Part shown: positions 21,746 through 33,700 of the stretch, in pieces | How positions within the stretch are numbered: the stretch's first letter is position 1 | How the letters are laid out: each line of letters begins with the position of its first letter | Source of the DNA: Druceiella hillmani | Lineage: Eukaryota; Arthropoda; Insecta; Lepidoptera; Hepialidae | Assembly (NCBI GenBank): GCA_039881145.1 | Contig: JAYKKI010000029.1 | Span: 23,620,001 to 23,684,000 of the forward strand | DNA length: 64,000 nt | Direction: 5' to 3' | Made by a program: the position numbers and the translations under genes | The notes under the pieces: generated by a model | What the model saw: only the letters and a program-made list of their open reading frames with translations | Database searches by the model: none | What the model was told of the DNA's origin: nothing

Positions 21746-22899
21746 CTATGAAAAAAAGATGAAAACTTCAAAAATTTAATAAAATAAAATGATTGCTAAA
21801 ATTCTACGATATCTATGTACTACATAATGGAGGGTACACTCGTTTTGTCCCAATGACAAGTAACTTCAAGTCGCATAAAACACAAAAAATTGATTAATCT
21901 GACTATTCTGAAAATATGTTTATATTAAAATAAGTCCAGAATAATTCAGATAGTAGATTAAAGCACAGTTTTATTTTTAATTTGGATGTAACCGAAATAT
22001 GATTAAGTATTCATGACTGGTAAAAGTACCACCAGAATAGTTTATTTATTTACGTACTAAAATACGTATCTAATTTAATACATATGGCGAACTCGTTACT
22101 ACAAAATCAATCTCTTATAGTCAATCAGATAACCAATAATACCAACGAATTGTCAACGGTACCAATTTAAAACTCTGCTTTTTTTAAACAGGACACATTG
22201 TAATAAGTTAATACATTTATTTTTTAACTTATTTAGGCTTATTTAAAAAAAAACAACCAGTAAAGTGGATTTGAAACGATAAGAAAACAAATGGAATAAG
22301 ATGCCTTTGAATAATTAGAATATTATAATAACGGTTACATGTAATGCGACAACCATTTTTTACGTAGTCTCATACAAATAAATAATAATGTTCAGCCAAT
22401 AACACTACATAAGGTCAGGACTGTCAGTTGAACTTAGTAACAGTTAAAACGTATTTATGTTCCTCATTAACTATCAGTCGAATCGGATCAAGAGTCTACT
22501 TTACCGACCGTGCCCTATTTCACGGTATAATTACTAAAGTATACATATAAAATAAGTGTTTAACTATCAGTAAATGCGACTGAGAGACCGTGTGTGGTGC
22601 ATACGGGCGTCAACCACGTATAAACACAATGTATGTAACAGACAAGGGGCCACTTACTGCCCATCAATTATATAGTGCCAACCTTAGTTGTTATACTATG
22701 TTAATGATTAAGCAGATTTGGAATAATAACTTTACTAGTGAGTTTAAAAAACTGCTAAATTCATATTTAAAAGAATCGTTAACTTAATATTAAACAGAAT
22801 ATAAACAAATGAAAATTAATTAACAAACAAATTATTTTTTCTCATTTTAATCACTACATGATACACTGCTTCTTCTATCATTTACTTGCTGTCACCAAT
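21746..22899. other. Unannotated stretch between hAT-like terminus and hAT pseudogene
   Basis: AT-rich with no recognised gene. It could be the 5' non-coding part of the following hAT element, but there is no direct proof. The 65-codon ORF at 22590 has no recognised motif. Confidence 0.45.
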
Positions 22900-24715
22900 G
22901 GTAGAATAGCTACATTTACGACTGGATTTCAGAAGTGATGGGTACTAAATCGCAAAGCGACTGACCGTGAAACTACAATTGAACATCTGAAAAATCTTGA
23001 AAAGGGGAAAGTTTTGACAATGAAATAACAATATATGATGCAACTTGCAATTAGTAGATACGGAAAAACAGAACTGGAAATATCTTTTATCTATATTATT
23101 GGCTATAACTTTATATTAGTTAAACAATACCTGGCATTTCGTGGACACGAAGGGCAAGGTTCTACAACTAAAGGCGATTTCTTATAAGTAAACAAACTAC
23201 TGTCAAAGTATGATGTAGTGTTGAAAGAACACATCTCGAAGTTGGAGCATGGTAAATCATCAAAAGTGCCATATTTTTGCTAGATGTGCAAAATATATTC
23301 ATAAATGATAATGAACCACGTAAAATCTAAATTTGTCAACGAGATTAAATCGACAAAATATTTTGTTTGATAGCACACTTGACATTTCACATATTGTTAA
23401 AATGTCTGAAGTGATTCGTAATGTGAAAATTGAGAGTAGAAAAGTGAACGTCAAAGATGTATTCCTTGGATGTTTTTTCTTTAAAAGGAAAAGTAGCCAC
23501 TAGTCTAAGCAACGAAATTCTTAAGAAGCTTGAAAATAATGATTCAGATATTATGACGTGTCGTTCTCAAGGTTATGACAATGCAGCTGTCATGAGTGGC
23601 ACGCGTGGAGGAGTACAAGCTATTATTAAAATAAAAAAAAACAATAAAGCAGTTTCTGTTGGATGTATTGATTATTTATCGTTTAATTTATGTACCCGAC
23701 ACTCATTTGCACAAAATATATCTCGTGTAACATTTATCGAAACAATACAGATCATTTTTACATTTTTTTCTGGTTTCTCTAGCCGCCTAAAAGTACTCAT
23801 TACACATATAGCATACATACAGCAAACATACAGGAAACATAAAGCAAACATACAGCAAAGCATCTGTTAAAAAACTTTCGACAACGCATTTTAGTGCTCA
23901 TTATACTGTAGGAAAAGTACTGGCTGGAAATTTTGATGTGGTCGTGGCTGCAATTGAGAAATTAAATTATCAACAAAAAAGTTTAGACACCAGAAGTGCT
24001 GCACAGAATCTCATGCCTGCGGTGTATAATTTTCTATTTCTTTGCTATCTTTTATTTTGGAATGATGTACTAAAGGAAATAAGTTATGCTCAAATTGCAT
24101 TGCGAAGTAAAGGCTCCAGTAAAAATAGAAGTATTTAGCTACAAAATAGAAGCCCTTCGTCTTTATATTGAAGAAAAAAAGGATATCATTTTGTAGAGGA
24201 GACAATAGGCCTTGCTGTGAAAAAAAAACGGAAGACTGCAACATTCCAATAGAAAGATGAGTTCGTCGTAAAACACAAATTGTTGACGAGTTGGCCATCG
24301 ATGCAGGACTTACAATGAGATTTGAACTTCAAAAAGAAATGTTGGAATATCTTGACCGATTGAATTTCGAACTAAATAAAAGTCCGTTCAAGAACTAGCT
24401 TCACTATTCGAGGTTTTGCAGACGAACAGTTTGCTTTTGGCGAACGATGATTAGTTGAAATCAGATGTATAATAATTTATTGGTGTTTATGGTAAGGTAT
24501 CAGACGCAGAACTCCTCTGAGAAATAAGAAAGCAGCCAATGTTACGGTTTTTGATTCAGGGTCTCTAGGTTTTTTTTAAATTCACCGTGCAATGAGATTT
24601 TATGTGTCTTCCAAATCTTATAGAAGCACTAAAGCTATTTATGACAATTTGGGAATCAGTTGCTTCATATGAGAGGAGTTTCAGTAAATTAAAGTTGAAA
24701 AAATATTTATTTATT
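22900..24715 (+). pseudogene. hAT-family transposase (ZMYM1-like), heavily decayed
   Basis: Fragments in all three plus frames line up with the ZMYM1-like hAT proteins. They run YLAFRGHEGQGSTTKGDF (near 23126), LLSKYDVVLKEHISKLE (near 23192), a segment near 23407 (MSEVIRNVKIESRKVNVK), and a DUF4371-like block in 23457-23740 (CRSQGYDNAAVMSGTRGGVQ, then SFNLCTRHSF). After frameshifts come SAHYTVGKVLAGNFDVV-like residues (near 23890) and RSAAQNLMPAVYNFLF. Much later a C-terminal dimerisation segment, CLPNLIEALKLFMTIWESV, is followed by SYERSFSKLKLKKY (ending about 24710). Stops and shifts are numerous. It differs from the hAT copy at 59541-62739, so it represents a second lineage. Termini are not certain. 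Confidence 0.8.
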
Positions 24716-24735
24716 AATGTACTTTAATGTATCAA

Positions 24736-24738
<3 letters not shown>

Positions 24739-24793
<55 letters not shown>
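24739..24793. repeat. TA microsatellite
   Basis: Uninterrupted TA dinucleotide run of about 54 bp just after the end of the hAT similarity. ORFs running through it encode Tyr-Ile repeats. Confidence 0.97.
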
Positions 24794-24990
24794 TTATTGC
24801 TATGAGAGCAATCTCCTACAGCCAACTTGTTGGAAAACAAATATTATTTGTAGGCAAAAATTACCCAAACGAGGGTCATTTTTTATATCTTGGCATATTA
24901 ACAATGGAACACGAGGCAATAGGAAATATAACTTTTGAAGATTTTATTTACGAGTTTGCAGCTTCTAAAGCTAAAAAGAAGAGGTTTTAA
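24793..24990 (+). other. Open frame of unknown origin after the TA run
   Basis: A 66-codon open stretch, containing LVGKQILFVGKNYPNEGHFL and ending KAKKKRF, is less biased than most spurious ORFs here. I recognise no family. It lies between the hAT pseudogene and copy D of the PLE-like element and could belong to either. It has no start codon of its own apart from one upstream of the TA run. Confidence 0.2.
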
Positions 24991-25159
24991 GAGTGTCTGT
25001 ACATACATACATTAACTTACGCCTCATTCTCATTATTGATATTCTAAAAACTTTCGGTGTTACCTATCGTATCTACAAAACTTATACCATAAATATTGAA
25101 TTATATGCAACAAACTTCAATTCTCTTACCACGACACAACTCGTCAACGTCTTTGTATC

Positions 25160-25316
25160 TTTTCAATATTATGAATTGAATTTATTTGGCCTTAATTTTC
25201 TAGAAATTACAAGTTACCCACCTGAAGATATTGTCATACAACGAAACCTAGGTCATGGCAAAGAATTTAAATAAAGAAGAAATAATGCTACATTACGTAT
25301 TTTCATTTAATTGTGA
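25160..25316 (+). mobile_element. PLE-like element 3' end, copy D (single direct arm)
   Basis: TTGAATTTATTTGGCCTTAA corresponds to the leader of copies A-C. Here it runs, after a few bases, straight into the direct arm: CACCTGAAGATATTGTC near 25219, then ACGAAACCTAGGTCATGG near 25241, ending CATTTAATTGTG near 25316. No inverted arm or spacer is present. This is therefore the simplest configuration and probably shows the natural 3' end of the parent element. The ribozyme-like core is present but stem I and stem II closing pairs are mutated. An open frame upstream (24993-25274) may be decayed element sequence; I do not recognise it. Confidence 0.6.
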
Positions 25317-25589
25317 AAAATTAAATTATGAATTGAAATTCAAATTGTTATTTGTAAAAGTATATTTAGTCTCTCGTCATATAACAAAGTGTGATAAATT
25401 TAAATTAACTAAACCTTATTAACCCTAAAGCATTATCACCCACTGTCGACAAACTAAATCTTTACACTATGGTAAATTTAAATCGGGGTTTGAATATTGA
25501 ATATATTTGGCGTTAATTTTGTAGAAATTCATTATTCACAATTAAATGAAACTACGTGATGTAATATTACGTCTACTTTCTTTAAGTTC

Positions 25590-25638
25590 TTTATCACGAC
25601 CTAGGTTTCGTTGTATTACAACATCTTCAGGTAATAAG
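25590..25638 (-). ncRNA. Hammerhead-type ribozyme motif, copy B left arm
   Basis: On the minus strand: CTGAAGA (25630 down to 25624), one unpaired T, stem II GTTGT-AAT-ACAAC, GAAA, stem III ACC-TA-GGT, and the cleavage triplet GTC with C17 at 25598. Stem I forms seven pairs (one G-U) between the complements of 25631-25637 and 25591-25597. All invariant core bases of CUGANGA...GAAA...NUH are kept. The extra T between A9 and stem II is unusual. The 3-bp stem III is minimal, as in PLE and retrozyme hammerheads. Activity is inferred, not shown. Confidence 0.55.
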
Positions 25639-25667
25639 GTGACAAGAGAAAAATCTTTCCTAATAAC

Positions 25668-25708
25668 CCACCTGAAGATGTTGTAATACAACGAAACCTA
25701 GGTCGTGG
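25668..25708 (+). ncRNA. Hammerhead-type ribozyme motif, copy B right arm
   Basis: On the plus strand: CCAC (25668-25671), CTGAAGA (25672-25678), bulged T, 5-bp stem II with AAT loop, GAAA (25693-25696), stem III ACC-TA-GGT, GTC ending at 25704, and GTGG (25705-25708) pairing with CCAC as a 4-bp stem I. The catalytic core is intact. It is the mirror image of the minus-strand motif 35-40 bp upstream, so a single transcript could contain only one sense ribozyme plus its own antisense. Confidence 0.55.
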
Positions 25709-25739
25709 TAAAGAACTTAAAGAAAGTAGAAATAGTACT

Positions 25740-27034
25740 GCAATAATACACATCTGGGCTGTTAAAAAAATGTTTTATATAATATATAAGAAATAAGTAG
25801 CACAAAAAAAGGCAATACATTAAGTAATGATCTTTTATCAACATAAAATTATAAAACATACACAATTGACGTAAGAGGCACCCCGACAAGATGCTAGAAC
25901 GAGTGGCGTGCGATTTCATTATATTGTCCTGTTCTACCAGTGTAAAGTATTAAACGCATTAAATTGTTTAAATTTAAATTCTGTCTCCTGGACTTTATTA
26001 CGAGCCGGACCTTATTTTATGACGAGCCGGACCTTATTTTATTACGAGCCGGACCTTATTTTCTGCCGGTTTATTTTTTGTCGTATAATTTAGAGACAAA
26101 TAGGGAAAAAAAATCGTTGTTATACTAATTATAATCTAACATTCTGTATATAGTAATTTTTATAGCGCAGACCTACACTGTATAGATTAATCTTAAATAA
26201 TAAACAATGGACGTATTTATATAACCTTCTCTGTTTATTTCTTTCCCCTTCAAAGGTCGACGTAAAATCTAGCGTCTATAACCAGTCTATACCGTTTTTA
26301 TTTAGACATTTTTCCCATCCATAAAGCGAAAAGCATCGAAGAATAAATGACAAAGTAAAAATTGTGTCATATTATATTTTAAATCTAGATACGTATATGG
26401 TGAAAACATGCGGGATGAAAGTATGGAATGGAATTACGTTATGAGATATATAACAATGTAGATACTTATAATTAGAGTCCATTTATGAGACAATAAAATA
26501 ATAATAAATCCTGTCTGTCAAAATTATACGGAATTTCGATATCATATTAGTGATGGCTAGATTTAATGTGAATAATAGTACCATATAATCATAATCGTAA
26601 ATGGATCATGTTACCAATTTGACGTAACAACACTATCCAAAATGATTTTTTCGCAAGGAAACATAACGGCGATTGCGATTTCACCTCCAGAATTCTAATG
26701 TCATTAAAGTGTTTCCAACAAGCATAGATTTTTAGGCATATTTTTTATTTCTCATTTAAGTCGTTACTGATGATTTGCCATCGGATCATTTATCTAAGTT
26801 ATTTAATTTTTCTATTCAGTATTTGATTAGAGTAATTAGGTCTTCTGTTCTTCTTGTATTCTGATAAAATAATAAGATGAAACACGAGTATTTATATGAC
26901 ATGTTCGTACATACTTATAAGTAAAGATCCAATAATGAACTGGAAATGTCTCTTAGCACAAGTGTTTGTTATTCTGTTGAATCAAAGTGTTTTACTTTTA
27001 TTAAATCTATTAGTTGTGATGAAGTTTTCCTATA
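25740..27034. other. Unannotated stretch with a 22-bp tandem repeat
   Basis: Three copies of a 22-bp unit (ACGAGCCGGACCTTATTTTA plus two bases) start at 26000, 26022 and 26044. The region around 25900-26260 has the look of an LTR fragment but I could not establish termini. The rest is AT-rich. Confidence 0.55.
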
Positions 27035-27745
27035 ATGCCAAAGAAGTGTTTAAACCGTTCAAACAATTTTTGTTATGTTTGTGACAAACGGACATATAAG
27101 AATCAGAAACTAAATTTTACGCCACTCGTAAAAAAGTTCTATGAGATTTATGAAGGACTCGGATCGACACCCAGCAGATGTAGATTGTTCATAGATTCAT
27201 CAGAAGTTAGTTTGAAGACCGTTCTTTTGGATAATATTAATAACTTCCTGTCGATATTTCTTGGGCATACTGCTGATATGAAAGAGTCGTACGAAAATAC
27301 TGTTGGAAATAATCCAGTATGAAAATTATATAACTGAAATATCTGCATAGATTTCAATACGATTGCAAAACTGAGAGAATGTATGTTTATAGGGCCAAAG
27401 ATAATATTGGTGATGGACGATGAACAATGTCAGGAACTGCCAAACACATTACAAAAACAATCCCAACTATCGTTCAAAAACTCTTCTTCTTTTCTTGAAA
27501 ATAATCGGTGCTTTTAGTGACCAGCAAGGGGAGCGTTTTCATCAGCAGATTTTACTAAGAGGTACCGAGGCAAGTAGAGCCCACCAGCTGTAATACTAAC
27601 TGTCTTTTGCTGAACCGTGAAGAAATTAATTCCGGAAGAAAAATAATACCAAAAATCATTATCAAAACCTTTCTAGATCTATCAAATCTTTCTAGTTTCA
27701 TATAGGTAATATAGACTTCTTGAGCATCATTTTTAAATATAGCCA
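27035..27745 (+). pseudogene. Repeated insect TE-type protein of unknown superfamily, internally deleted
   Basis: Begins with a plausible original start (MPKKCLNRSNNFCYVCDKRT), including a CxxC finger half. After YEIYEGLG the reading jumps to RLFIDSSEVSLKTVLLDN and LGHTADMKESYENT. Frameshifted pieces then follow: ECMFIGPKIILVMDDEQ near 27376, GAFSDQQGERFHQQILLR near 27510, and a C-terminal patch near 27600-27700. I recall this order of blocks from an uncharacterised multi-copy protein in insect genomes, with a Cys finger first and the FIDSS, LGH, FIGP, DEQ and GERFHQ blocks later. Several hundred residues between finger and FIDSS are missing. Stops and frameshifts show it is dead. The superfamily is not known to me. 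Confidence 0.6.
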
Positions 27746-29785
27746 TAAAACTTGAAATGCGTGTACAAAAAACTCAATCTGAAAAATTCTGAGGGCATAT
27801 TTGAATTTGGCCCAAGAAATATATTTATATCCAGTTAATTTTGTTTTTGCAAAAGTAAGAAAATAAAAGTATTTCTCTAGATGTATAATCTATTACTGAA
27901 AATAATTAAACCTTTCCTTTCATATTTCAGGGACTAATTATTAAAAAGATTCGTGATAAATTATATTCTCATCAAAAACATTACGGTAACAACTCGTTGA
28001 CAGGGAAAAAACCCGACTACAAAACACGGTTTGGAAAGCAAATTCAGAGCATATTTCCGTACCTGTCATAATTCTATACTAATTCTTAATTCTATACTAT
28101 ATAATTTCTCATACAAAATCAACAATTTGCCAAAATCAAGTGAGAGTTTTGATTCTTAGGATGATATATCTTTACCTACATATCTCCCAAATAAATACAA
28201 ACATATGTAGACTGCTAAAATCATAACCCTTCCTTTTCCGCTTTGCCGTAGTCTGGTAAAACTAGTCTTTAAAAAGTTAGAGATGAAAAGCAATGAAACA
28301 AAGTTCTTGCAGACCGATGATCATTGATGGGTGAGTATTATATCTATTACAGCAATAAACTTGGCCGAAGTGAATAACTTTGAAATATTTATCGCTTTAA
28401 CAACCAGAATTATGCAAAGAAACATTCTGGTGGTTTTATAGAGCTTACGATGTAGCAAAGCGGTAGAGAGATAAGAATTTGTCGTATATCCAAATCAGAC
28501 TTCCAATATTCGCTGGAGCTCAATTATAGGGCTATCAAAATAGCTGCAAAGCGCATCGGATGTAGTACCGCTCGGAACTTGGTGTTGCGAAAAAGATAAT
28601 TGTTTGTCGTAATGAGTAACAGCCTCGCCTTCAAGCGATCATCTCTTTAATATAGTTCGCATGTGGCGCTACTCGGGGCCAAATATTTTGTACGTTTTAT
28701 ATGGGTATAAAGTGTATATTGAGTATAACCGCATTGCTGCAAACTATATTTATTTCATATCTCGATTTTTAATCCATTATACCTATTTTGAACCACCAAT
28801 CCCGGTTTCTGGACTTGGCAGCACTATCTCAAAGTGAATAAAAAAACTTAAATTGGCGTCCAAGTATGAAGATTTATTTTCTGTATGAATATACCTTTCA
28901 GGTTTGTTTACTTATTGCATGTATTATCCAAAAAAGAATATATAATAAACATTTTCTTTTATATACATATATTTACGTATGCATATTACCAGCTTACTAC
29001 ACAGTTCTAACGATTATTTCATGTGTAATCTCACACATGTTTTTTTCCATATATGCTTGTCTATCTTTATTAATATATACAACAATTCTTGTATAGGACT
29101 CGGTTATGTGTTATGCATTTTAATGTCCTATCAATAAATTATTTCATACGTTTCTTTTCTCAAAGATTAATTTTTTTTATTAAACTCAAGTGACTCAAAA
29201 ATCCAAAAAGACGCGTAAAACCCAACGTAATCAACTATTTCTTAATATTACGTATAAATGTGGTCAGTACTACTTCCTCTCCACAAACTTACCGTTTACG
29301 TCCCTAAGTCAATTTATGATTTTATCTGTTAATATTAAATGTAATATCGCAATAGGATTAATTCCCACACACCGTTTTATCGAATTTGAACAGCTGCAAT
29401 AATTACTTTATTTGAATTAATTAGCTATTTTATATAAATTATATTTAAAATAATTTTCGAGTTGACAGAAAATGTTATAAGATTTCTTAAACAAACTTGA
29501 ACTCTCAGCTGGGTCTGTTCTGGTACGAGTAAAGTATTGTGAAAACACAGGCAGAAATTTTCAAGCATTCAATCCTTTTTGTTCCGTTTGCCTGTTATCG
29601 ATTTAAAATTTTAATATCTCTACAATTTAATTATAATTTTGTAATAATTATTATAGGAATTTATTTAACAAGCCTTTCGTCAATCTCATTGTAAATTTGT
29701 ATTTCTACAATTTTTTTCCTGAAATTATTATTATTATTAATTATTAACAAAACGGAATTATTAATTATTATTAATTATTATTTTT
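27746..29785. other. Unannotated AT-rich stretch
   Basis: No recognised genes. Small hydrophobic ORFs (for example 28866-29096) look compositional. Around 28620-28690 is slightly GC-richer with no motif. Confidence 0.55.
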
Positions 29786-29831
29786 GTTTCCTTAATAATT
29801 AATAATTGAAATTATTAATTATTAAGGAAAC
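29786..29831. repeat. Perfect hairpin, 22-bp arms, 2-nt loop
   Basis: GTTTCCTTAATAATTAATAA plus TT (29786-29807) is the exact reverse complement of 29810-29831, with loop GA. It lies inside an ATT-rich low-complexity region that itself contains related TTAATTATTA repeats. Confidence 0.9.
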
Positions 29832-30340
29832 GGCAATTACTTTTTTTTATTTCATTAGTTAGTTTTTTATCAATATATGATGAAAAATTCCAGTGTACTT
29901 TTTAAAAAGAATAAAATTATTTTTCACGTTGGTCTTATTCAAAAAGTAATATGTTTACTGTCATCTAATGCATATAAAGTCATAAAAATTCTGTGTCTGT
30001 TCTGTCTGACAGTTGACGTGGAAGTTGTCAAGGTGTGCTATTCTTTAACAGGAAGTGCTGTATATTTAAACGAAACTCACTTGTCACTACTTCGCTGCAC
30101 ATAGTATAATTACGCCACGTGCTACCGGTTTGTGGAAATGGCCGTAGATTTAATAGCAAGTACACCTTTTATCAGACTATTCAGAAAAAATAAGTGAAAT
30201 AACTGAAAAAAGTGGTTAAAATCTGTTCCATCTCTAACAAAATGTTAGGTACAACATTTTTTTAATTATTTTTTTTTATAATAAATAATCAAAAGCTTTT
30301 TCCAGGTATGCAGTTTTTAATGTGTATACTTTCATAAGAT
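29832..30340. other. Unannotated AT-rich stretch
   Basis: No gene is recognised. A 75-codon ORF at 29877-30104 has no identifiable motif. Confidence 0.5.
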
Positions 30341-30720
30341 TTGAAAAAAATTATCGAAATGTTCCCAATTCTAAAGTGTATATGTTCCTTCAAATGGAGT
30401 GTGACTCGTAATAGAACGAAAGGCAAAAAAAACGGAACGATCCACTTCCCAAGTGATCATATCTCTGCAACTAAAGAAGCAAGAAAGCATTCATTTTCCT
30501 ACGACATCGTAGACGTTGATTTTAGAACTATAAAAAATTACGCTGTTTTATTAAAATTACATTACTCAAGCATCAAACCAGGTAGCAAAGCCTAGGATCA
30601 AACGGTTACAGATATTCGGGCTATTCAGTACTGTGCTGATGGTACTATAAAATGAAGCTAAACTTTGTTACTCACTGGAGCAATTCACCAATTAGACCCA
30701 AATATTTCATCGTGTAGTTA
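30341..30720 (+). pseudogene. Fragment of a repeated insect TE-type protein, unknown superfamily
   Basis: The frame from 30341 contains KGKKNGTIHFPSDHISATKE, then a segment near 30511 (VDVDFRTIKNYAVLLKLHYS), and SIKPGSKA before a stop at 30592-30594. The next codons, still in frame after the stop, read TVTDIRAIQYCADGTIK. A shift then gives MKLNFVTHWSNSPIRPK (from about 30651). I recognise the block order DFRTIKNYAV, SIKPGSKA, TVTDIRALQY from uncharacterised multi-copy insect proteins but cannot name the element. The ORF opens with TTG directly after a stop, so the true N-terminus is missing. Confidence 0.5.
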
Positions 30721-33700
30721 CATACACAAATTTACATACCAATCCAGAGCCCATTTCATTTAACCGTCTTCAATAATTAAAAGTTATTCTGCTGTCAGAC
30801 TATCACTCATCTTACCACAATTTACTGTCAAATAAAAACTACATATTACATCGATGAACATTAAATTTTTATTTGTAATCATTATCTCCTATCTCGTATC
30901 ACATCCAAAAGCAATAATTTCTAACAAAAACTTTTGAATGATTTGTATTAAAGAAAAGTGGTTATTACTAACATTAAGAGTGTGGATTAAAGTATAAATT
31001 TTAAAACAATTAATAATTTGTAATTGAAATAAATTCGGAAACGTTTTTTCCTTCCTGTGTAAAATGTTGTATTTGACAGATAGGATGTCACAGTCGATAC
31101 ATACATTGGCTTTATAATTAATTGTTATATATTTATATGCTTATGAAATAACAAAATGGAAGAGGAGTTATATAAGCACTCGTCATGACAACAATGCTAC
31201 TTCTAGGCAAACTTAAAGGAGTAATCAAAAACAATTCCAAAATTGTTCTTTACCATCGATGTAATATACTACGAATATATAAGTATATTAAGTAATGGTA
31301 TATTAAGTCTTAGTTCTTCAAAGTAAATAATCCATAGATGGGAAATGAATAGCAAGAGCTGAGGCGGCTACGGGCGAAAGTACTAGTGTTTCCTAACCAC
31401 GACCAACTCTCTCAAGTAGTCGACTAAGAACAATATACTCATTGCCTTATAATGCAAACAAATTCCTAGTATACATTCAAGGTATCATGTAGTGCAGAAT
31501 ATACGAATATTTTTATTTAACTACTTATAATACCGGTTCCCAAAAAATATTAAAACCGTAGCATTCATATATCTGTGTAGCTTTCGAACTTAATTAAAAA
31601 ACTGCCTCTATGCCTTGTCCATATTTTTGTCGGATTAAATTTTTCCGCGTCTGTCAAAAATAAGATACAGGCCATTCAATGTTATTACTTGTACACCAGT
31701 ATATTCTGACATCCACAAAACCCGCTAAATAGAAGGTTCTATTTTCTAGTGCAAAGAGAAGCTTGTTATTCTCGCTTCTTTGACGGACAAGCCGTCTGTC
31801 ACGGAGTATTATTACCGAGACAGTGAAAGACGTAAGACATACAGATTTTATAGACGTAAAAAATAAGATGCCTCTAGAACTAATTACGTACCACGGACCG
31901 ATAAGTTAATTTAAACATAAGTTGATTTAACATTCCCTCACCGAGAAATTATATATACACAACTCTTAAAATACCAATCACACTAGGATTTTAAAACAGT
32001 GCACTTATCTACAAAATCAACACAAAAACTGTTTGACCAGTTGGAAAGAAGTTTAATTCAGTTTCCATTGTAAATATAAGTTTCTAATATATGTGTGTAG
32101 ATAATTATATGTACTTACATATTTATATACTCATAACGATCAAGTTGCGCACCAACGTAATAAAGTCAAACTGATCTCCACTTCAAAAAAAAATAAATGA
32201 AACAATACACAAGAAATAATAACGAATGGTGGCTGTGACAGCGCCGTCCAACGTAGAATTAGTCATGTGGGTTATAATAGGATATGAACGAAAGAAATGA
32301 ACTTACAAAAAATACAGTGACAAGCATTGTTGTCGCTATTTTCAATTTTTTTTTCATCTTTTTTGCAAAGTTCTCTTCAGAAACTTAAAAAATGTTTACA
32401 CTTTTATTCTTCCATCTAATTCTTTTTTTTTTGGTTTGTTATCTTTTATTTTCCATTGAATAATTTTCATCCACCTATCTCTTTTTTTTCTTTTCTTCCA
32501 GTTCAACTTTAAGAGGGGTACTTGCAAAAGTAGTAGAACGTATTTTGTATTACGCCCGCAAGTGTGATTGGAACAATATTTCGGTTTACTGTATGAGTTA
32601 GAGATATTTAAAGATTAAGCATATACGCTAGTCAAACCGGTGAAGCTCGTGCATTAGGAGCTGATGCGTGAGACGCTTGTGCATCAAAAGTTGGTATGTC
32701 AGGAACAAGTGAGTGCATTAGAAGTCGGTACGGCAATTCCTAGAAATAATTATTTTTCACTAAAGTTTCACAATAATTCAGGCAGCCATGTTTGAAATTA
32801 TTACTTCTGATGGAGTAGATTTTTCAGCGGAAGAAACTAACGTATGGATGATGGTTGGATGGTAGGTGTATGTGGAGGAAGTGATGATTTGGCTCAGTAC
32901 CATAACTAGCCCAATTTACATCCGACGTCACCTCTATTTAATACGCCTGTCTGTCTTATCTCTAATTAAACTACAGACAATACGCCTTAACAAACCTTGT
33001 TAATAGACATGGGATTTTATGTGAAAACTTCTCACACCGCAGGTCTCGCTGGAAACTTGGCGTTACTATAACTGGCCTGTTTATCACAGGCCGTGTTCCA
33101 TAAACTATAAATGACGAATTCGATACCCCAATGTCTTAGATAGCTCAAGACAATACCCAAATAAAGGTATCGGCACACAACATGCGATCGGCGACGGAGT
33201 GTGGTCGCGTCTTGGCAAGTTATAATATGCTGAAGTTACGTGGAATATTGCACAGCGACGTCGCACTCGGTGGAACGGCAGCACGACGCCGACCGTGGAA
33301 CAAGAAGACAAACAGAGCGTGGCAGAAGCGGAACGTCAGCGTGATGCTCGCGTTGTCTTCTATGAGATGTTAGCCCACTAACGCAGAGACCTGACATGTG
33401 CACCTTGCAGTCGGCGGAATTGTTTCTATGGCAATATTTGTATTTTGTAAAATCATAAAATAATTTTTTAAATTAAAGTGTGATATAGTTTTTATTAATA
33501 ATTTACATTTTTTTTTATTATACATACATAAAAGATTGTTTGAAAATAGCTACAAAAATTCGATTTATATTCCATTTTTGTGACATATTTTTAAATTGAA
33601 AGCATCTTTTGTTAGTATTTTTGTCGTCTATTGAAATAATTTGTAATTTTTGTAATTATATGTATAAGACTGATCATAAGTAGCTATAAAAATATAATTC

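Larger units (their letters stand above)
25497..25735. mobile_element. Inverted-repeat PLE-like element, copy B, with two opposed ribozyme motifs
   Basis: The leader TTGAATATATTTGGCGTTAA (25497) is followed by the inverted arm (from about 25537 to 25633), a spacer of about 35 bp, and the direct arm (about 25668 to 25735). The arms match almost perfectly across about 60 bp on either side of the spacer. The distal end of the right arm diverges after about 25735, so this copy is right-truncated and shows no clear target-site duplication. Both arms keep complete hammerhead-like cores, listed separately. Confidence 0.75.
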
